From NCBI RefSeq assembly GCF_001548395.1, contig NZ_AP017367.1:62001-126000 (forward strand): a stretch of 64,000 nt of DNA, read 5' to 3'. Both the position numbers and the translations under genes were made by a program. Under the pieces are notes generated by a model, which ran no database searches, was not told the DNA's origin, and saw only the letters and a program-made list of their open reading frames with translations. Below, in pieces: positions 54,820-64,000 of this stretch; the stretch's first letter is position 1; every line of letters begins with the position of its first letter. The stretch comes from Leptolyngbya sp. O-77. Lineage in GTDB: Bacteria; Cyanobacteriota; Cyanobacteriia; Elainellales; Elainellaceae.

Positions 54820-55580
54820 CTAAAGCTCAAGCTGCTGTTGGGCTAGATAATGATATAGACCTTGTTGCTGAATCAATGCGTCGTGGGTTCCTTGTTCCAC
54901 CAAGATGCCTCGATCGAGGACTAAAATACGGTCTGCATTGCGGACGGTGGAAAGTCGATGGGCGATCATAAAGGTAGTGCGATCGCGACTGATTTGCACA
55001 AGGTTCCGCTGAAACCGTCGTTCTGATTCAGTATCTAGAGAGCTAGTGGCTTCATCCAAAATCAAAATACTTGGTTTTCCTAAAAGCGCTCGGGCGATCG
55101 CAATTCGCTGTCGCTGCCCGCCAGACAGCGTAGAACCATGTTCTCCGACAGGGGTGTTATAGCCGAGTGGCAAAGCCTGAATAAACGCATGAGCTTCCGC
55201 TAATTTAGCCGCCTCAATTACTTGTTCCAGTGAATACTCAGGGCGATACAGCGTAATGTTTTCGAGAATTGTACCGGAGAATAGAAAACATTCCTGCGGC
55301 ACCACGCCAATTTGCGACCGCAAAGAATGTAGCTGGACGTGCCGAATATCATGTCCATCCAGCAGCACACGCCCTTGGTTGGCAAAATATAGTCCCTGAA
55401 TCAGTTTAACTAGCGTCGTTTTACCAGAACCACTCCGCCCAACAATGGCAATCGTTTGACCTGGTTGGGTAGAAAATGAGAGATTTTGCAGCGTGTTGCG
55501 TTCCTCGTCTTCGCCATATCGAAATGTCACATTTTCAAACACAACTGCCCCGTGCAGCCTGGGTAATGGCAGGTGAAATT
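54820..55580 (-). pseudogene. C39 peptide exporter, 3' part (ATPase domain) separated by an IS
   Basis: Continues the gene at 56691-59166 after the IS4-family element. It encodes QQFHLPLPRLHGAVVFENVT, Walker A AIVGRSGSGKTTLVKLIQGL, signature TLSGGQRQRIAIARALLG, Walker B ILILDEATSSLD and AHRLSTVRNADRI. All ATPase motifs are intact. Starting from a GTG at 55542 it might be made as a free ATPase domain, but no promoter is evident. Joining SSQ before the element to QFHL after it restores the linker. Confidence 0.9.
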
Positions 55581-55638
55581 GTTGGGATGCAGAAGTGTTG
55601 AATCCAGATAGAAAACTTTACATTTTAGCTTACAAGAG

Positions 55639-56604
55639 TCATACGAGTGTTTCGGGCAGCAGATCGTAGCTCCAATGAACCATTGAGCAGCGACGGCTCA
55701 GTTCCAGTTGTAAATACCGAAACTTGTCGAGCAATTCACTGCCATAGAATGCTGGAATTTCGATTAACAATAAGATTAAATACGTGATGAGCACCATATA
55801 AATCTGAATACTCACCCCATTCACATTCTTGGTGATGAGACGATCGAGCTTTAAGTGCATCTTGAGAAACTTCCATAACACCTCAATTTGCCAACGATGC
55901 CGATAGGTATCACTGATTTCTTCGTCGCTCATCTCATTGACATTAGTTGCCAGACGAAACTCGCTCCGACTCTCCAAATCACAGAACCAAACCACGCGGT
56001 AACGGTCGTGGTCAAGTTCAGTCTTCATATTGTTCTTGATTCGCACCACAAACTTTGTTTGAGTGAGACTCATTTGGTCGAGAAATTCCCAGCTTGCGAA
56101 GCCTCTATCCATGATGCCGATGCCGTTTTCGGGAATCATCGTGCTAATCGAATCGGCAAACTTTGCATCATGTCCTTGCCCAAAATGAATCAAGCATTCA
56201 CTCGAATATCCTTGCTCTAAGTTGATTCCATTCAGTAATTTAACTTGGTGATATCCTTGCAGCCAAAATAGCTTGCTGGTAAGTGTAACGATGGTTGAAT
56301 CAATCGGAAAAAGTATCTGAGCCGCGGTCGGCTGTTTGCGCTTTACTTGCTCAATCAACTGTGCATAGATTCGACAAAAGTGCCCATCCGTTCGAGTTTT
56401 GCAAGCTTTAGAAAAGGTGGATATATCGACCTCAACACCTGTACGATTTAGGCGGTAAAATAAGTCTCTCATGCTGGTTAAGCCCTTGTCCAACACAAAG
56501 GTCAACCAGATTTCAAAGAACAAGCGCGAGTTCAAAACGGGATAGTCATGCGGACAAAGCTGCATCAAGATCGATTTGACAAGCTTCGGAAATGAGGCTA
56601 TCAT
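55639..56604 (-). CDS. IS4-family transposase, intact
   Basis: 321 residues with the DDE triad: FPIDSTIVTLTSKLF (first D), GIGIMDRGFASWEFL (second D), and DTYRHRWQIEVLWKFLKMHL, which fits the IS4 signature Y-x2-R-x3-E-x6-K. No frameshift or stop is seen. Confidence 0.93.
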   Translation of the reverse strand: MIASFPKLVKSILMQLCPHDYPVLNSRLFFEIWLTFVLDKGLTSMRDLFYRLNRTGVEVDISTFSKACKTRTDGHFCRIYAQLIEQVKRKQPTAAQILFPIDSTIVTLTSKLFWLQGYHQVKLLNGINLEQGYSSECLIHFGQGHDAKFADSISTMIPENGIGIMDRGFASWEFLDQMSLTQTKFVVRIKNNMKTELDHDRYRVVWFCDLESRSEFRLATNVNEMSDEEISDTYRHRWQIEVLWKFLKMHLKLDRLITKNVNGVSIQIYMVLITYLILLLIEIPAFYGSELLDKFRYLQLELSRRCSMVHWSYDLLPETLV

Positions 56605-56627
56605 CAGGCATCATTTTTTGTTTACTA

Positions 56628-56660
56628 GGGGACAGAATACTGCATTCTGTCCCTTTTTTT
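56628..56660 (+). terminator. Hairpin with T-run near the outer end of the IS4 element
   Basis: GGGACAGAAT, loop ACTGC, ATTCTGTCCC, then seven T. On the plus strand it is a terminator-like structure. In minus-strand read-through RNA from the exporter gene the same stem lies just upstream of the transposase start, where it could block translation, as known for IS10/IS50. Confidence 0.6.
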
Positions 56661-56690
56661 CGTCGCTTAATCTATCTTTCAACACTTCTG

Positions 56691-59166
56691 GTTGGGATGA
56701 TTCTTCTGGTTTCGCTTCAAATACATCATTTAGGCGTTCAACAGAAATTAGCACTTCCTGAAGCTCATCCCACAAATTGGCTAACGTAATGACTGGGCTA
56801 ATGACATAACCAATCATCATGTTAAATGCCACAAATTGGCCAATCGTTAAATCCCCCCGAATGACCAAAGTTGCGCCATACCACAGCAATGCTGTACTCC
56901 CAATCGAGTTGATCAGTCCGTTTGCTGCGCCCAGCCCAATGCCCAGTTTGGCTCCGCGAAATCCGGCATTCATCTGGTTAACCAAATGATTTTCCCAGCG
57001 CCAGCGAATTTCTTGTTCTGCGGCTAAGGATTTGACCGTTGCAATCCCTGTCATCATCTCTACTAGGGATGAGTTTTGCTCTGCTGCTTCATGAAAAATC
57101 TGGCGGGATACGCGCCGCAGAAATGGCGTTGCGCCGAGTGTGAGCAGCACAATCGGTGGAATCAGCAGCAGCACCAGCAGGGTTAGCCGCCAGTTGTAGT
57201 AGAGCATTAGGGCTAGGTAAATAAAGCCTGTCAAAAAGTCAAGCCAGGAGAGCATGACTTGGCCAATCAAAAAATTCTGAATTTTTCGGTTTTCCTGCAC
57301 ACGGGTGAGGATGTCTCCCACACGCCGAGACTCAAAAAATTGCAGCGGCAGCCGCAGTGTGTGGCGAATAAATCCACTAATGAGGGTCAGGTCGAGTCGA
57401 TTTGCCAGATGGGTTAGCAAGTATTGCCGAACTGACCCCATGCAAATGCTCCATACACCAAACAGAAATAGACCGATAACAAAGGCGTTGAGTGTGGTTT
57501 GACTTTTTTGGACAACGACTTGATCCAGAATGATTTGGGTGAATAAGGGCGTTACTACGCTGAAGAGTTGAATCAGGAGCGAGACGAGAATAATCTGAAG
57601 CCCGATGATGCGATAGGGGATGAAAGTGCTGAGGTAGCGCCCCAGCGAGATTTGCTTAATTTCGAGGTCGTTGAGCTGGCTGGTCGGCTCTAACAGCAGG
57701 GCATAGCCTGTCCAGTGTGCTTGAAATTCTTGGCTAGAGAGCGATCGCCTGCCATGAGCGGGGTCAGCGATGATAATCCGTTTGCGGCTGGCGTGGTAGA
57801 CCACAACATAGTGATTGCCTTCCCAATGGGCTATCCAGGGGCTGCTCTGGTTTAGCAAACGCCCCAGGCTGGCCCGCACGGGGCGAGCCTGCAACCCGAT
57901 CCGCTCTGCGCCCTTAGCCAGGTTCTTGAGCGATGCACCTGCGCGGCCGACATTTGCCTGCTCTCGCAAAAAATGAATGGGCAGTTGTTTTCCCCAGTAT
58001 CGAGCCACCATCGAAAGACAGGCGGCTCCACAGTCAGAAGAGCTTTGCTGTTCTACCCAGGGATAGCGATGAAAGGCATCGAGAATTCGCCGCTGAATGG
58101 GTTTTGGAAAGGTTAGCGGTAAATCTGGGGCCGGCTGAGATGGGGTGTTTGCTGGGGCTGGAGAAGGCTGGCTGGGGGCAGACGGAGACGGGCTACTCTG
58201 CTCTGGGCGATCGCCCGTGAAAAGGAGATGCCGTTCGTGGCTTGGTCTCTCGCCAGCAGCATCACCAGAGAGAGTCGGTGCATGGGTTGAACAAGAGTTA
58301 TGCAGCAATAGGCTTAGGGCTTCCCAACTCGCCGCAGGTAATTGGTAGACCCGTAAATCGGTTTGAGCAACCCAGCTTTCGGGGATCGGATCTGGCGCAC
58401 CCCAACTGTCGCCGACCTGGGGCACTGGGGATGCTGGATCGGTTGATGAAGAGCAGTTCTGAATCTTACCTTGCCGGAGCCAGAACCGTCCGCCGCTGGA
58501 TAAGGCAACTCGAAGCGGTGTGCCTGTGGGAATATGACATGGGTTCCAGTCTGTAAGAAATCTCTGGATTTGGCGGCTGCTGAGCGATCGCAAATCAGGG
58601 CAATGGCGCAAAAAAATCATACGCTCCCGCATTCTAGCCTGCTGCATCAGCACGTCTTGCCAGGTTGATGATGTAGCCAGCAGCGATCGCCATATTTTAT
58701 GAGAAATAGGAATCAGCTCAACCGGACTTGCGGCGATCGCCCGATGGCTTAAGGTTTCCACCCCCAGTAGAACTTCTGCCCCAAACGTATCTCCCGCTTC
58801 GAGAACCACCGCGGTTCCTTCACGCTTTCCATCAGCCATTGGACACAACAGCCGCACTCGCCCCTGCTGAATTATCCACAAAGCAACCTCAGCACTAGCA
58901 GACGAGGTATCTGCCTGTGAAGTAGAAGCCTGCGACGTAGACGTAAGAGGGCTATCAATTATGGCAGCGACCCGGACAAGCTCAGTTCCCAGCGGAAAAG
59001 AAATGGGAGCCGCAACGTTTTCCCTTTCCTGTAGCTCCTGCAAGAGATTTCGTATATCTTCTTGCAATAGCCGCCATTCAGGAGTGATCTGAAGCTTGGG
59101 GATAGACTTTAGCAATGCAGTGTGAGAGACACCCGGATGAGTGCAACTGGGGTCAGTTAAATTCAT
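56691..59166 (-). pseudogene. C39-peptidase ABC exporter with cNMP-binding-like N-terminus, 5' part, disrupted
   Basis: About 825 codons before the IS. A cyclic-nucleotide-binding-like region lies at about residues 50-210 (VVLEAGDTFGAEVLLGVETL). A C39 peptidase follows from about 375, with catalytic cysteine in QQSSSDCGAACLSMVARYWG, histidine in WEGNHYVVVYH and aspartate in IIIADPAHG. Membrane helices follow (IIGLQIILVSLLIQLFSVVT onwards). Read onward, the frame enters the IS and stops near 56611. Removing the IS and one target copy (1110 bases, a multiple of three) joins it in frame to 54820-55580, giving about 1078 residues. The intact protein would cleave GG leaders and export peptides. 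Confidence 0.92.
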
Positions 59167-60339
59167 AGCGAGACAGCCCTTGAGAGTTGACTTTTGGGGG
59201 TTAAAGCAACCTATGCTGGCCGCAAATTAGGTTCGTAAAAATACGAAACCTGAGTGCTGGAGATAGATGCTAGAGATATATCGCAGAGATGGCGTAGAGA
59301 TAGGCGCTAGAATTTGCTCTAAAGAACAGGAAACCAAGGATTTAGACGGTTCTGCCGATTTTTGCCGATCCTTCAAACTCAGCTCACAGCACGCAAGCCC
59401 ACAAAGCTTACGCCACTCTTGTCTTCGGGGCGCTTCAGACCCAGACCGTTTCCTAAATTATTCCGGCTTATAACGGATGCACAACCAGCTTACCCTTCGC
59501 TGAAAGTTGATGAGAGATGATGAGGGTGAAATGCCTGAACCAGAATTAACGTGAGTATCCTGAACCCGCGATTTTGAGCGCGATCCTTTATGACGTACGC
59601 TGTATTATGACGTATGCTGTATCTCTCGCGTTTGAGCCAACTATTTTTTTAGAGGGCTTGCTTTAGAGGACTCGGATGGACATCAAGCGTACACTCAAGA
59701 TAAACTGACGGGCCTGCCACCGCAAGTTTTTTGAGCCTGGAATCATGCGGCCCAAGAAAGCTGCATATGCACAGGAGGTATGGTTACTACACCGTTCTGC
59801 ATCTTTAGATACGCTTTCCGAAAGCTTAACTGATCAGTTACAGCATTACAAGTGATTTAAAGCTCAATTCTCAAAAGTTGAGCAGGTAATCGGTTAACTC
59901 ACTCGGACGAACGTAATCCATCAGGCTGAAGCAGCGTAAAACTAAAGAAAACCGGAGAACTCAGACCAAACGTTCAATGAAGACATTTCACCTGCAAGTA
60001 GGTTAACAAAAGCATGGCTAAGATATTTCTTAACATTAAAAGATCGGCACGAGTCACAGTCGAACTGACATAATTCCTTATCCATAAAAAAGCCTTATAG
60101 TCACCTCGATTCAGTGCCTTGCTCCGAAAATCAGCCAGGCTATGTCGAGCCATTCCTAACCAGCACCCCTATTTTTCGAGGTTTTCTTGCATGAGTTTTA
60201 GGTTCAGAAGTTATGCAATTGAGACGAATCTTGCAGAAAGTTGAATGATCTCTCGCAGGTGTAGCCCACCAGAAATCATTCAACTGCACCCGTCCTAAAG
60301 TTAAATTGCCTGCTATAAATTGCCTGCTATAGGTTTTGC
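59167..60339. other. About 1.2 kb without a supported gene
   Basis: Only short frames with no recognisable product. It carries the exporter promoter region at the left and no tRNA-like structure that I could detect. Confidence 0.5.
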
Positions 60340-60744
60340 CTAAATCATCAGGTTCATGAAGCTGCTGTGTCCTGCATCTTCTACTCGGATTGTCCAGCGG
60401 CCGCGTCTGGATAAATCCGGCGTAAACCTGTAGCGACCCTGGCGATCGCTCGTCCCCCTTTGCCAGGGCACACCGGGATTCCCCGGCGCAAAGATCAAGA
60501 CCTGTGCGCCTGCCATCGGTTCCCCAGTGCTGTAGTCGGCAATGATTTCTACCGAGATAATCTGAGCATTTTGGGGCAGCGTAGATTCGCTGTAGGTAAT
60601 GCTCTCCCCCTGGGCACCCCGCGCCTGCACGATGGCCCTTAAACCGACTTCGTGGGCCAGGGCTGGAACGGCTAACGTGCCCACTAGCAAGATCAGGCCG
60701 AGCGATCGCCCTAGATGCCGCTTAACCCTGGCTTCTAATCGCAC
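60340..60744 (-). CDS. Secreted protein with a carboxypeptidase-regulatory-like beta domain
   Basis: About 134 residues. The start GTG 60744 overlaps the preceding gene's stop by 10 bases; a signal peptide follows (RSLGLILLVGTLAVPALAHE). The mature part, VEIIADYSTGEPMAGAQVLI, FAPGNPGVPWQRGTSDRQGR and YRFTPDLSRRGRWTIRVEDA, has the pattern of a transthyretin-like/CbiK-accessory domain (DUF4198-like). It is probably periplasmic and may have a metal-related role; that is inferred from weak resemblance. Confidence 0.7.
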   Translation of the reverse strand: MRLEARVKRHLGRSLGLILLVGTLAVPALAHEVGLRAIVQARGAQGESITYSESTLPQNAQIISVEIIADYSTGEPMAGAQVLIFAPGNPGVPWQRGTSDRQGRYRFTPDLSRRGRWTIRVEDAGHSSFMNLMI

Positions 60745-61298
60745 GCGGTCACTCCTTCTGCACAATAAAGGCTCCACCACGGGTCAAGCTGATTGGTATC
60801 TGCTTCGCCTGTGCTGTGTCCCAACAATTCTTCAAAACTGGAATTCGGCCCGCCATAGCGCATATGCATATGAATGGGTTCGCCGTGGGGAGCGCGGAGC
60901 GCCACATATTTGAAACCACTGCAAGCCGCATCATCCGACACTAGCTCAAACAGATCCCAGATCGACGACTGAAAGCGGGGATAGTAGAACGGGTCGGGGG
61001 CTGCGCCGCGATAGGCATACTGACAGTTTTCGGCGATCGCATTTTCGCCTGCCAGATCTCGATAGAAAGAAAACTGCTCCATCTGGTTAAAGACAATGCG
61101 CCCTGGATTTCTCGGATCATTCAGCGAGGAGGGGACACTGGTATCCAGCGTGAACACGCCATTCACGCCCAAAAACGGAACACTGGAATTTGGAGAAACA
61201 ACCGCTACGGGTTCGTTTGCCAATCCGCTATGCCCACTCAGGCAAGCCAGGGCCGTCAGAATTGCAACTGAAAGTTTTGGTAAATTGAGCGATCGCAT
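60735..61298 (-). CDS. Secreted hypothetical protein, 187 residues
   Basis: ATG 61298 gives a signal peptide (MRSLNLPKLSVAILTALACL, ending near SGLANE). The mature part contains PFLGVNGVFTLDTSVPSSLN and three cysteines that could form disulphides (CQYAY, ACSGF, YCAEG). Family unknown. It overlaps the downstream secreted-protein gene by 10 bases, so the two are likely co-expressed. Confidence 0.7.
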   Translation of the reverse strand: MRSLNLPKLSVAILTALACLSGHSGLANEPVAVVSPNSSVPFLGVNGVFTLDTSVPSSLNDPRNPGRIVFNQMEQFSFYRDLAGENAIAENCQYAYRGAAPDPFYYPRFQSSIWDLFELVSDDAACSGFKYVALRAPHGEPIHMHMRYGGPNSSFEELLGHSTGEADTNQLDPWWSLYCAEGVTACD

Positions 61299-61507
61299 AA
61301 ACACCCATTTCCTCACAATGATCACTGGGACGATTATCTTTGGGACGACAGGTAGCCCTGTCGAATTAAGGCATAGCCTACCGAGTTTGCATTAAATTTG
61401 CGATGCCCCTGCTGAGGATGGGGATAATGTCGATTTGCGATTTTGGATAGGTGTTCTGGAATGGTGATTTTGGATTGGCGATTCTGGATTGCCAGTCAAG
61501 CGTCTTT

Positions 61508-61548
61508 GAGGCTTCCAGTAATTTTATTCGTAGTGCCACTTGGGAGAA
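61508..61548 (+). repeat. Dispersed 41-base repeat, copy 2
   Basis: GAGGCTTCCAG, then CGTAGTGCCACT and GAGAA in the same order and spacing as at 51904-51944. It lies in the intergenic stretch 61299-61634, where I see no gene. Confidence 0.5.
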
Positions 61549-61634
61549 TGGGCATCAGCAGCTTACTTATTCCAAAAAAAGAGGGAGCGATCGCCCCCTC
61601 CGGTTTTATATCAAATCAAAACTGTTCGCTCAGC

Positions 61635-62528
61635 CTAGCGACGACGGAACCCGCCGCGCATTCCGCCACCCAAGGAGGGACGTGGACGCACGCTGCCAAA
61701 GCCACCGCCGGGGCGAACCGTCGTCTTTGGGCGGGGAGCCGTATTCGGGCGCAGGTTGGTAGAGCCAAACCCAGAGCCGCTGGGGCGATTCACCGTGGTC
61801 TTGGGTCGAGCGGTCGCTGGGCGGGCCGTAGTGGGCACTCGCAGTTGCCCTGACGTGCGAAGCTGGCGATTACGCACCGCATTGGGCACGGTCTTGTTTT
61901 GCGCCTGGTAGCGCTCGACCGCTTGTCCGTAGGTGCGACCGTAGCCGCCGTAGCCCGTCATCACGCGACCGGGGACATAGACGGGCGGAAAGTAGTAGTG
62001 CGGCGTGAACAGCAGGCTGCCAATTGCTTGACCTGCCAGCGCTCCGGCAAAGGGCGACCAGAAGCTCGGCTCCTGACGCACCACGACCACTTCCTGCTGT
62101 CCGGTCTGCGGGTTGACCTGGGTTTCGGTGACGTTGTGGACATACTCGATCCGAAAGTCTTCCGTCAGATGCAGCGAGGGCTGCCCGTTTTCAACTTTGA
62201 GGTAGCTCTTTTCGCCCGCGCTGATTTCTTCATCCGTCAGCCGCGCCATCGGCAAGTCGGCAGATTGGAAGATAGAAGACGTTCCCGGCGGCGTATTTAG
62301 CAACATCAGCGTATAGTCGCCTTCCAGGTCGTTGTAGCTGGCTTGCTGCACAGGGTACTTGCCATCGGGCAGCGTAGCTTGGGACGGCGCAGCGGCGACT
62401 ACGGGTTGATCGGCAGGGGCGATCGCCTCCGAATCGCCAAAAGACGAAGAGCAAGCCAGCGTGGTGAAGGCCAGCGTGAACGCTGCCGTGAGGGCAACTA
62501 GCTTGCGAAGTACAGAAAACTGCATCAT
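61635..62528 (-). CDS. Lipoprotein with Arg/Gly/Pro-rich C-terminus
   Basis: A roughly 297-residue protein. The signal (VALTAAFTLAFTTLACSSSF) has a lipobox-like TLAC. The middle has LPDGKYPVQQASYNDLEGDY and EPSFWSPFAGALAGQAIGSL, then a low-complexity tail in RPKTTV and GGGFGS units ending GGMRGGFRRR. The tail is strongly basic. Family unknown; it is probably anchored in the envelope. ATG 62528 or 62525 fits the signal best. Confidence 0.75.
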   Translation of the reverse strand: MMQFSVLRKLVALTAAFTLAFTTLACSSSFGDSEAIAPADQPVVAAAPSQATLPDGKYPVQQASYNDLEGDYTLMLLNTPPGTSSIFQSADLPMARLTDEEISAGEKSYLKVENGQPSLHLTEDFRIEYVHNVTETQVNPQTGQQEVVVVRQEPSFWSPFAGALAGQAIGSLLFTPHYYFPPVYVPGRVMTGYGGYGRTYGQAVERYQAQNKTVPNAVRNRQLRTSGQLRVPTTARPATARPKTTVNRPSGSGFGSTNLRPNTAPRPKTTVRPGGGFGSVRPRPSLGGGMRGGFRRR

Positions 62529-62710
62529 GGGAATCAATGGATGAAACAAAGAAGGGAACTTATCAGACGTTGGGGTTGACAAAGGTTTGATAAACCAAGG
62601 GAACAGGGCTGAACGCTAAAGGAAAATTGGCCCTAACTCTAATCTAAACCAGACGCAAGACCTGGCCCAAGCGCGGCCCGTCACAGCGCAGCAGCAGGCA
62701 GTTCAAAAAT

Positions 62711-63316
62711 CTATAGGGGAACGAGTTCGGGATAATGCTGCAATAGCTCGTCGTAGGTGAGTTCATCGCCTAGTTGCGCCGGAGAAAAATGCACCTGAAT
62801 CGCCCGCAGCTTTTCGTTGTGGTGCAGGTTGATGATGGACTTTAGCCCCATGCGGAGGGCGCTGGCGCTAGTCAGGTCGGTTTCCAGGGTAGGCACTTCG
62901 CCTTCATAGGCGACGGTGATCATCACCACCAGGTTTTGAGTAATGGGCAGAATCAGCGGCGTTTCTACATCCTCGGTGTCCGAGTCCAGCAGTTCTGCGC
63001 CGCTGCCATAGCGCTGCGCCGAATCGGTAAAGAGTTCCGTCACATAGTCGCCCGCCTCGCCTTCGTCCCAGAAAACATCGCCTTCGTTGGCGGCGGACTG
63101 CCAATACGCCTCATACTCCAGCAGGTGGTCGCAGAGGGTGACGAGTTCTTCCCCCAGTGCGTCCAGGTCGCCTTCGGAGGCGATCGCCCGCTGTCCTGCC
63201 TGATTTAGCACGCCCAGCAGCGGCGCAACCTCCCGTCCGGCTAAATGCAGAAAAATACGGCACACGACAAACCGCGTCTTGCCGCTGAGTTGTTGAAAGC
63301 GATCGCGCAGGGGCAT
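62711..63316 (-). CDS. DUF1517-family protein
   Basis: 201 residues. The C-terminal part matches the cyanobacterial DUF1517 pattern: TQNLVVMITVAYEGEVPTLE, LKSIINLHHNEKLRAIQVHF, SPAQLGDELTYDELLQHYPE. The N-terminal half is helical (FVVCRIFLHLAGREVAPLLG) and shorter than in many relatives, which carry a membrane segment that I do not see. Function unknown. Confidence 0.8.
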   Translation of the reverse strand: MPLRDRFQQLSGKTRFVVCRIFLHLAGREVAPLLGVLNQAGQRAIASEGDLDALGEELVTLCDHLLEYEAYWQSAANEGDVFWDEGEAGDYVTELFTDSAQRYGSGAELLDSDTEDVETPLILPITQNLVVMITVAYEGEVPTLETDLTSASALRMGLKSIINLHHNEKLRAIQVHFSPAQLGDELTYDELLQHYPELVPL

Positions 63317-63324
63317 AGGAATTT

Positions 63325-63371
63325 AGATTTTTGGATTTTGGGTTTTGGGGTTTTGGATTTGGGGTTGGGTT
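63325..63371 (-). repeat. Low-complexity GGATTTTGG-type stretch
   Basis: Repeated TTTTGG and GGGTTTTGG units between two minus-strand genes. Similar GATTTTGGATTGGCG strings occur at 61437-61490 and near 51020. Confidence 0.5.
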
Positions 63372-63424
63372 AAGCAGCAAGACGGCTACCCCATTCATAT
63401 TTTGTCATCTGGCTTCCTGTTTCC

Positions 63425-64000
63425 TCACCTATCAGCAGGGAGGATTTCCGCCATCAACCGCCCAATTTGCCGAAGATCGACATTGCCGCCGCTGATGATC
63501 ACGCCCACGCGCCCCGTCACCTGGGGCAAGTAGCCTTCCAGCAGGGCTGTGGCGGCCAGCGCCCCCGTCGGCTCGATCACCAGCTTCATCCGCTCCCAGA
63601 GGAAAAACAGCGTCCGCAGCAGCGCGTCATCAGGCACGGCCACCATGTCATGAACGTAGTGCAGCACCAGCGGAAAGGTAAGGCTTCCTAGCGCGTGTGT
63701 GCGTGCGCCATCGGCGATCGTGTCGGGGTTTTGCACCGTTTGCAGCGTTTTGGTGTGGAAGGATCGCGTCGCGTCGTCTCCGGCGGCAGGTTCCACGCCG
63801 ATTACCCGACAACTTGGCGAGAGCGTGTGGGCGGCGATCGCACAGCCCGACAGCAGCCCACCGCCCCCGCAGCACACCAGCAAATAATCCAGCTCGCCCA
63901 CGTCTTCGATGAGTTCCTTGGCCGCCGTGCCTTGACCCGCGATGACGTGCGGATGGTTATACGGCGGAATCACCACCGCACCGCGCTCCTCGGCGATTTG
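63425..64000 (-). CDS. PLP-dependent serine/threonine dehydratase-like enzyme, C-terminal part
   Basis: The last 191 codons of a fold-type II enzyme whose start lies beyond the right edge. Visible: ERGAVVIPPYNHPHVIAGQG, the phosphate-binding loop VCCGGGGLLSGCAI, VIGVEPAAGDDATRSFHTKT, MKLVIEPTGALAATALLEG, and the C-terminal SGGNVDL. This fits threonine ammonia-lyase, serine racemase or hydroxyaspartate ammonia-lyase. The PLP lysine is outside the window. The substrate cannot be decided. Confidence 0.85.
   Translation of the reverse strand, partial: QIAEERGAVVIPPYNHPHVIAGQGTAAKELIEDVGELDYLLVCCGGGGLLSGCAIAAHTLSPSCRVIGVEPAAGDDATRSFHTKTLQTVQNPDTIADGARTHALGSLTFPLVLHYVHDMVAVPDDALLRTLFFLWERMKLVIEPTGALAATALLEGYLPQVTGRVGVIISGGNVDLRQIGRLMAEILPADR

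Larger units (their letters stand above)
55590..56690 (-). mobile_element. Intact IS4-family insertion sequence with 9-bp target duplication
   Basis: 1101 bp, with terminal inverted repeats CAGAAGTGTTGAA followed by AGATAG (three bases differ in spacing between the ends). It is flanked by the direct repeat GTTGGGATG at 55581-55589 and 56691-56699. The clean duplication and intact transposase point to a recent insertion. It splits the peptide exporter gene. Confidence 0.93.

Noticed and set aside
59267..59473. 68-codon frame in the long intergenic region
   Set aside because: No support from composition, start signal or similarity.

Overview
The window is from a cyanobacterium. The octamer GCGATCGC (HIP1) and its core CGATCG recur throughout, and several genes belong to cyanobacterial families: LL-diaminopimelate aminotransferase, a HetP-family protein, a RuBisCO small-subunit-like domain, DUF4278, DUF1517, a TIGR02652-type protein and Uma2. 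A filamentous Leptolyngbya-like lineage is plausible, but that is inference. I saw no rRNA, tRNA or CRISPR array.

1-16.4 kb, iron and siderophore uptake. Two divergent operons carry tonB, a FecCD-type permease and an ATPase (minus) and exbB, exbD and a second FecCD-type permease (plus). An insertion-sequence pile-up (5.4-8.8 kb; IS1182-like, another DDE transposase, IS5-like) separates them from a HisI remnant, a TVP38 membrane protein, a leaderless substrate-binding protein, a frameshifted methyltransferase, an AraC regulator, a TonB-dependent receptor and a substrate-binding lipoprotein. Fur-like sites lie before the regulator and, weakly, before the receptor.

16.7-31.5 kb, mosaic of metal-homeostasis genes and gene relics. 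It holds a frameshifted RAYT transposase between two palindromic repeats, a PIN toxin-antitoxin pair, an ABC exporter, and fragments of a RuBisCO small-subunit-like protein, cysteinyl-tRNA synthetase and a WD40 protein. Next come a Uma2 protein, an FAD/NAD(P) oxidoreductase fused to a foreign 3' end, an alpha/beta hydrolase that has lost its nucleophile, a COG0523 metallochaperone GTPase and an intact WD40 protein. Three of these genes follow near-palindromic Fur/Zur-type boxes. An IS256-like element splits a four-helix-bundle gene. The set resembles the zinc-limitation neighbourhoods described for COG0523 genes, in an eroded form.

31.7-38.4 kb, a nikABCDE-type ABC importer closed by a SAM methyltransferase in one overlapping operon, then a decapeptide-repeat protein with a histidine-rich tail and a PepSY relic. 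39-46.8 kb holds stress proteins with DUF2382 domains, DUF4278, a lipoprotein, a Dam-type methylase and dapL.

46.9-59.2 kb, the most interesting block: a peptide-natural-product island. A graspetide cassette consists of an ATP-grasp ligase and a precursor with three TTxxxxEE cores. Beside it lie a parvulin-like isomerase, an RTX protein, two or three peptides with double-glycine leaders, a HetP-family protein, an HlyD adaptor and a C39-peptidase ABC exporter. The exporter gene is cut in two by an intact IS4-family element with a 9-bp target duplication; removing the element and one repeat restores a single reading frame. 60.3-64 kb carries secreted proteins, a DUF1517 protein and the 3' part of a PLP-dependent threonine-dehydratase-like gene.
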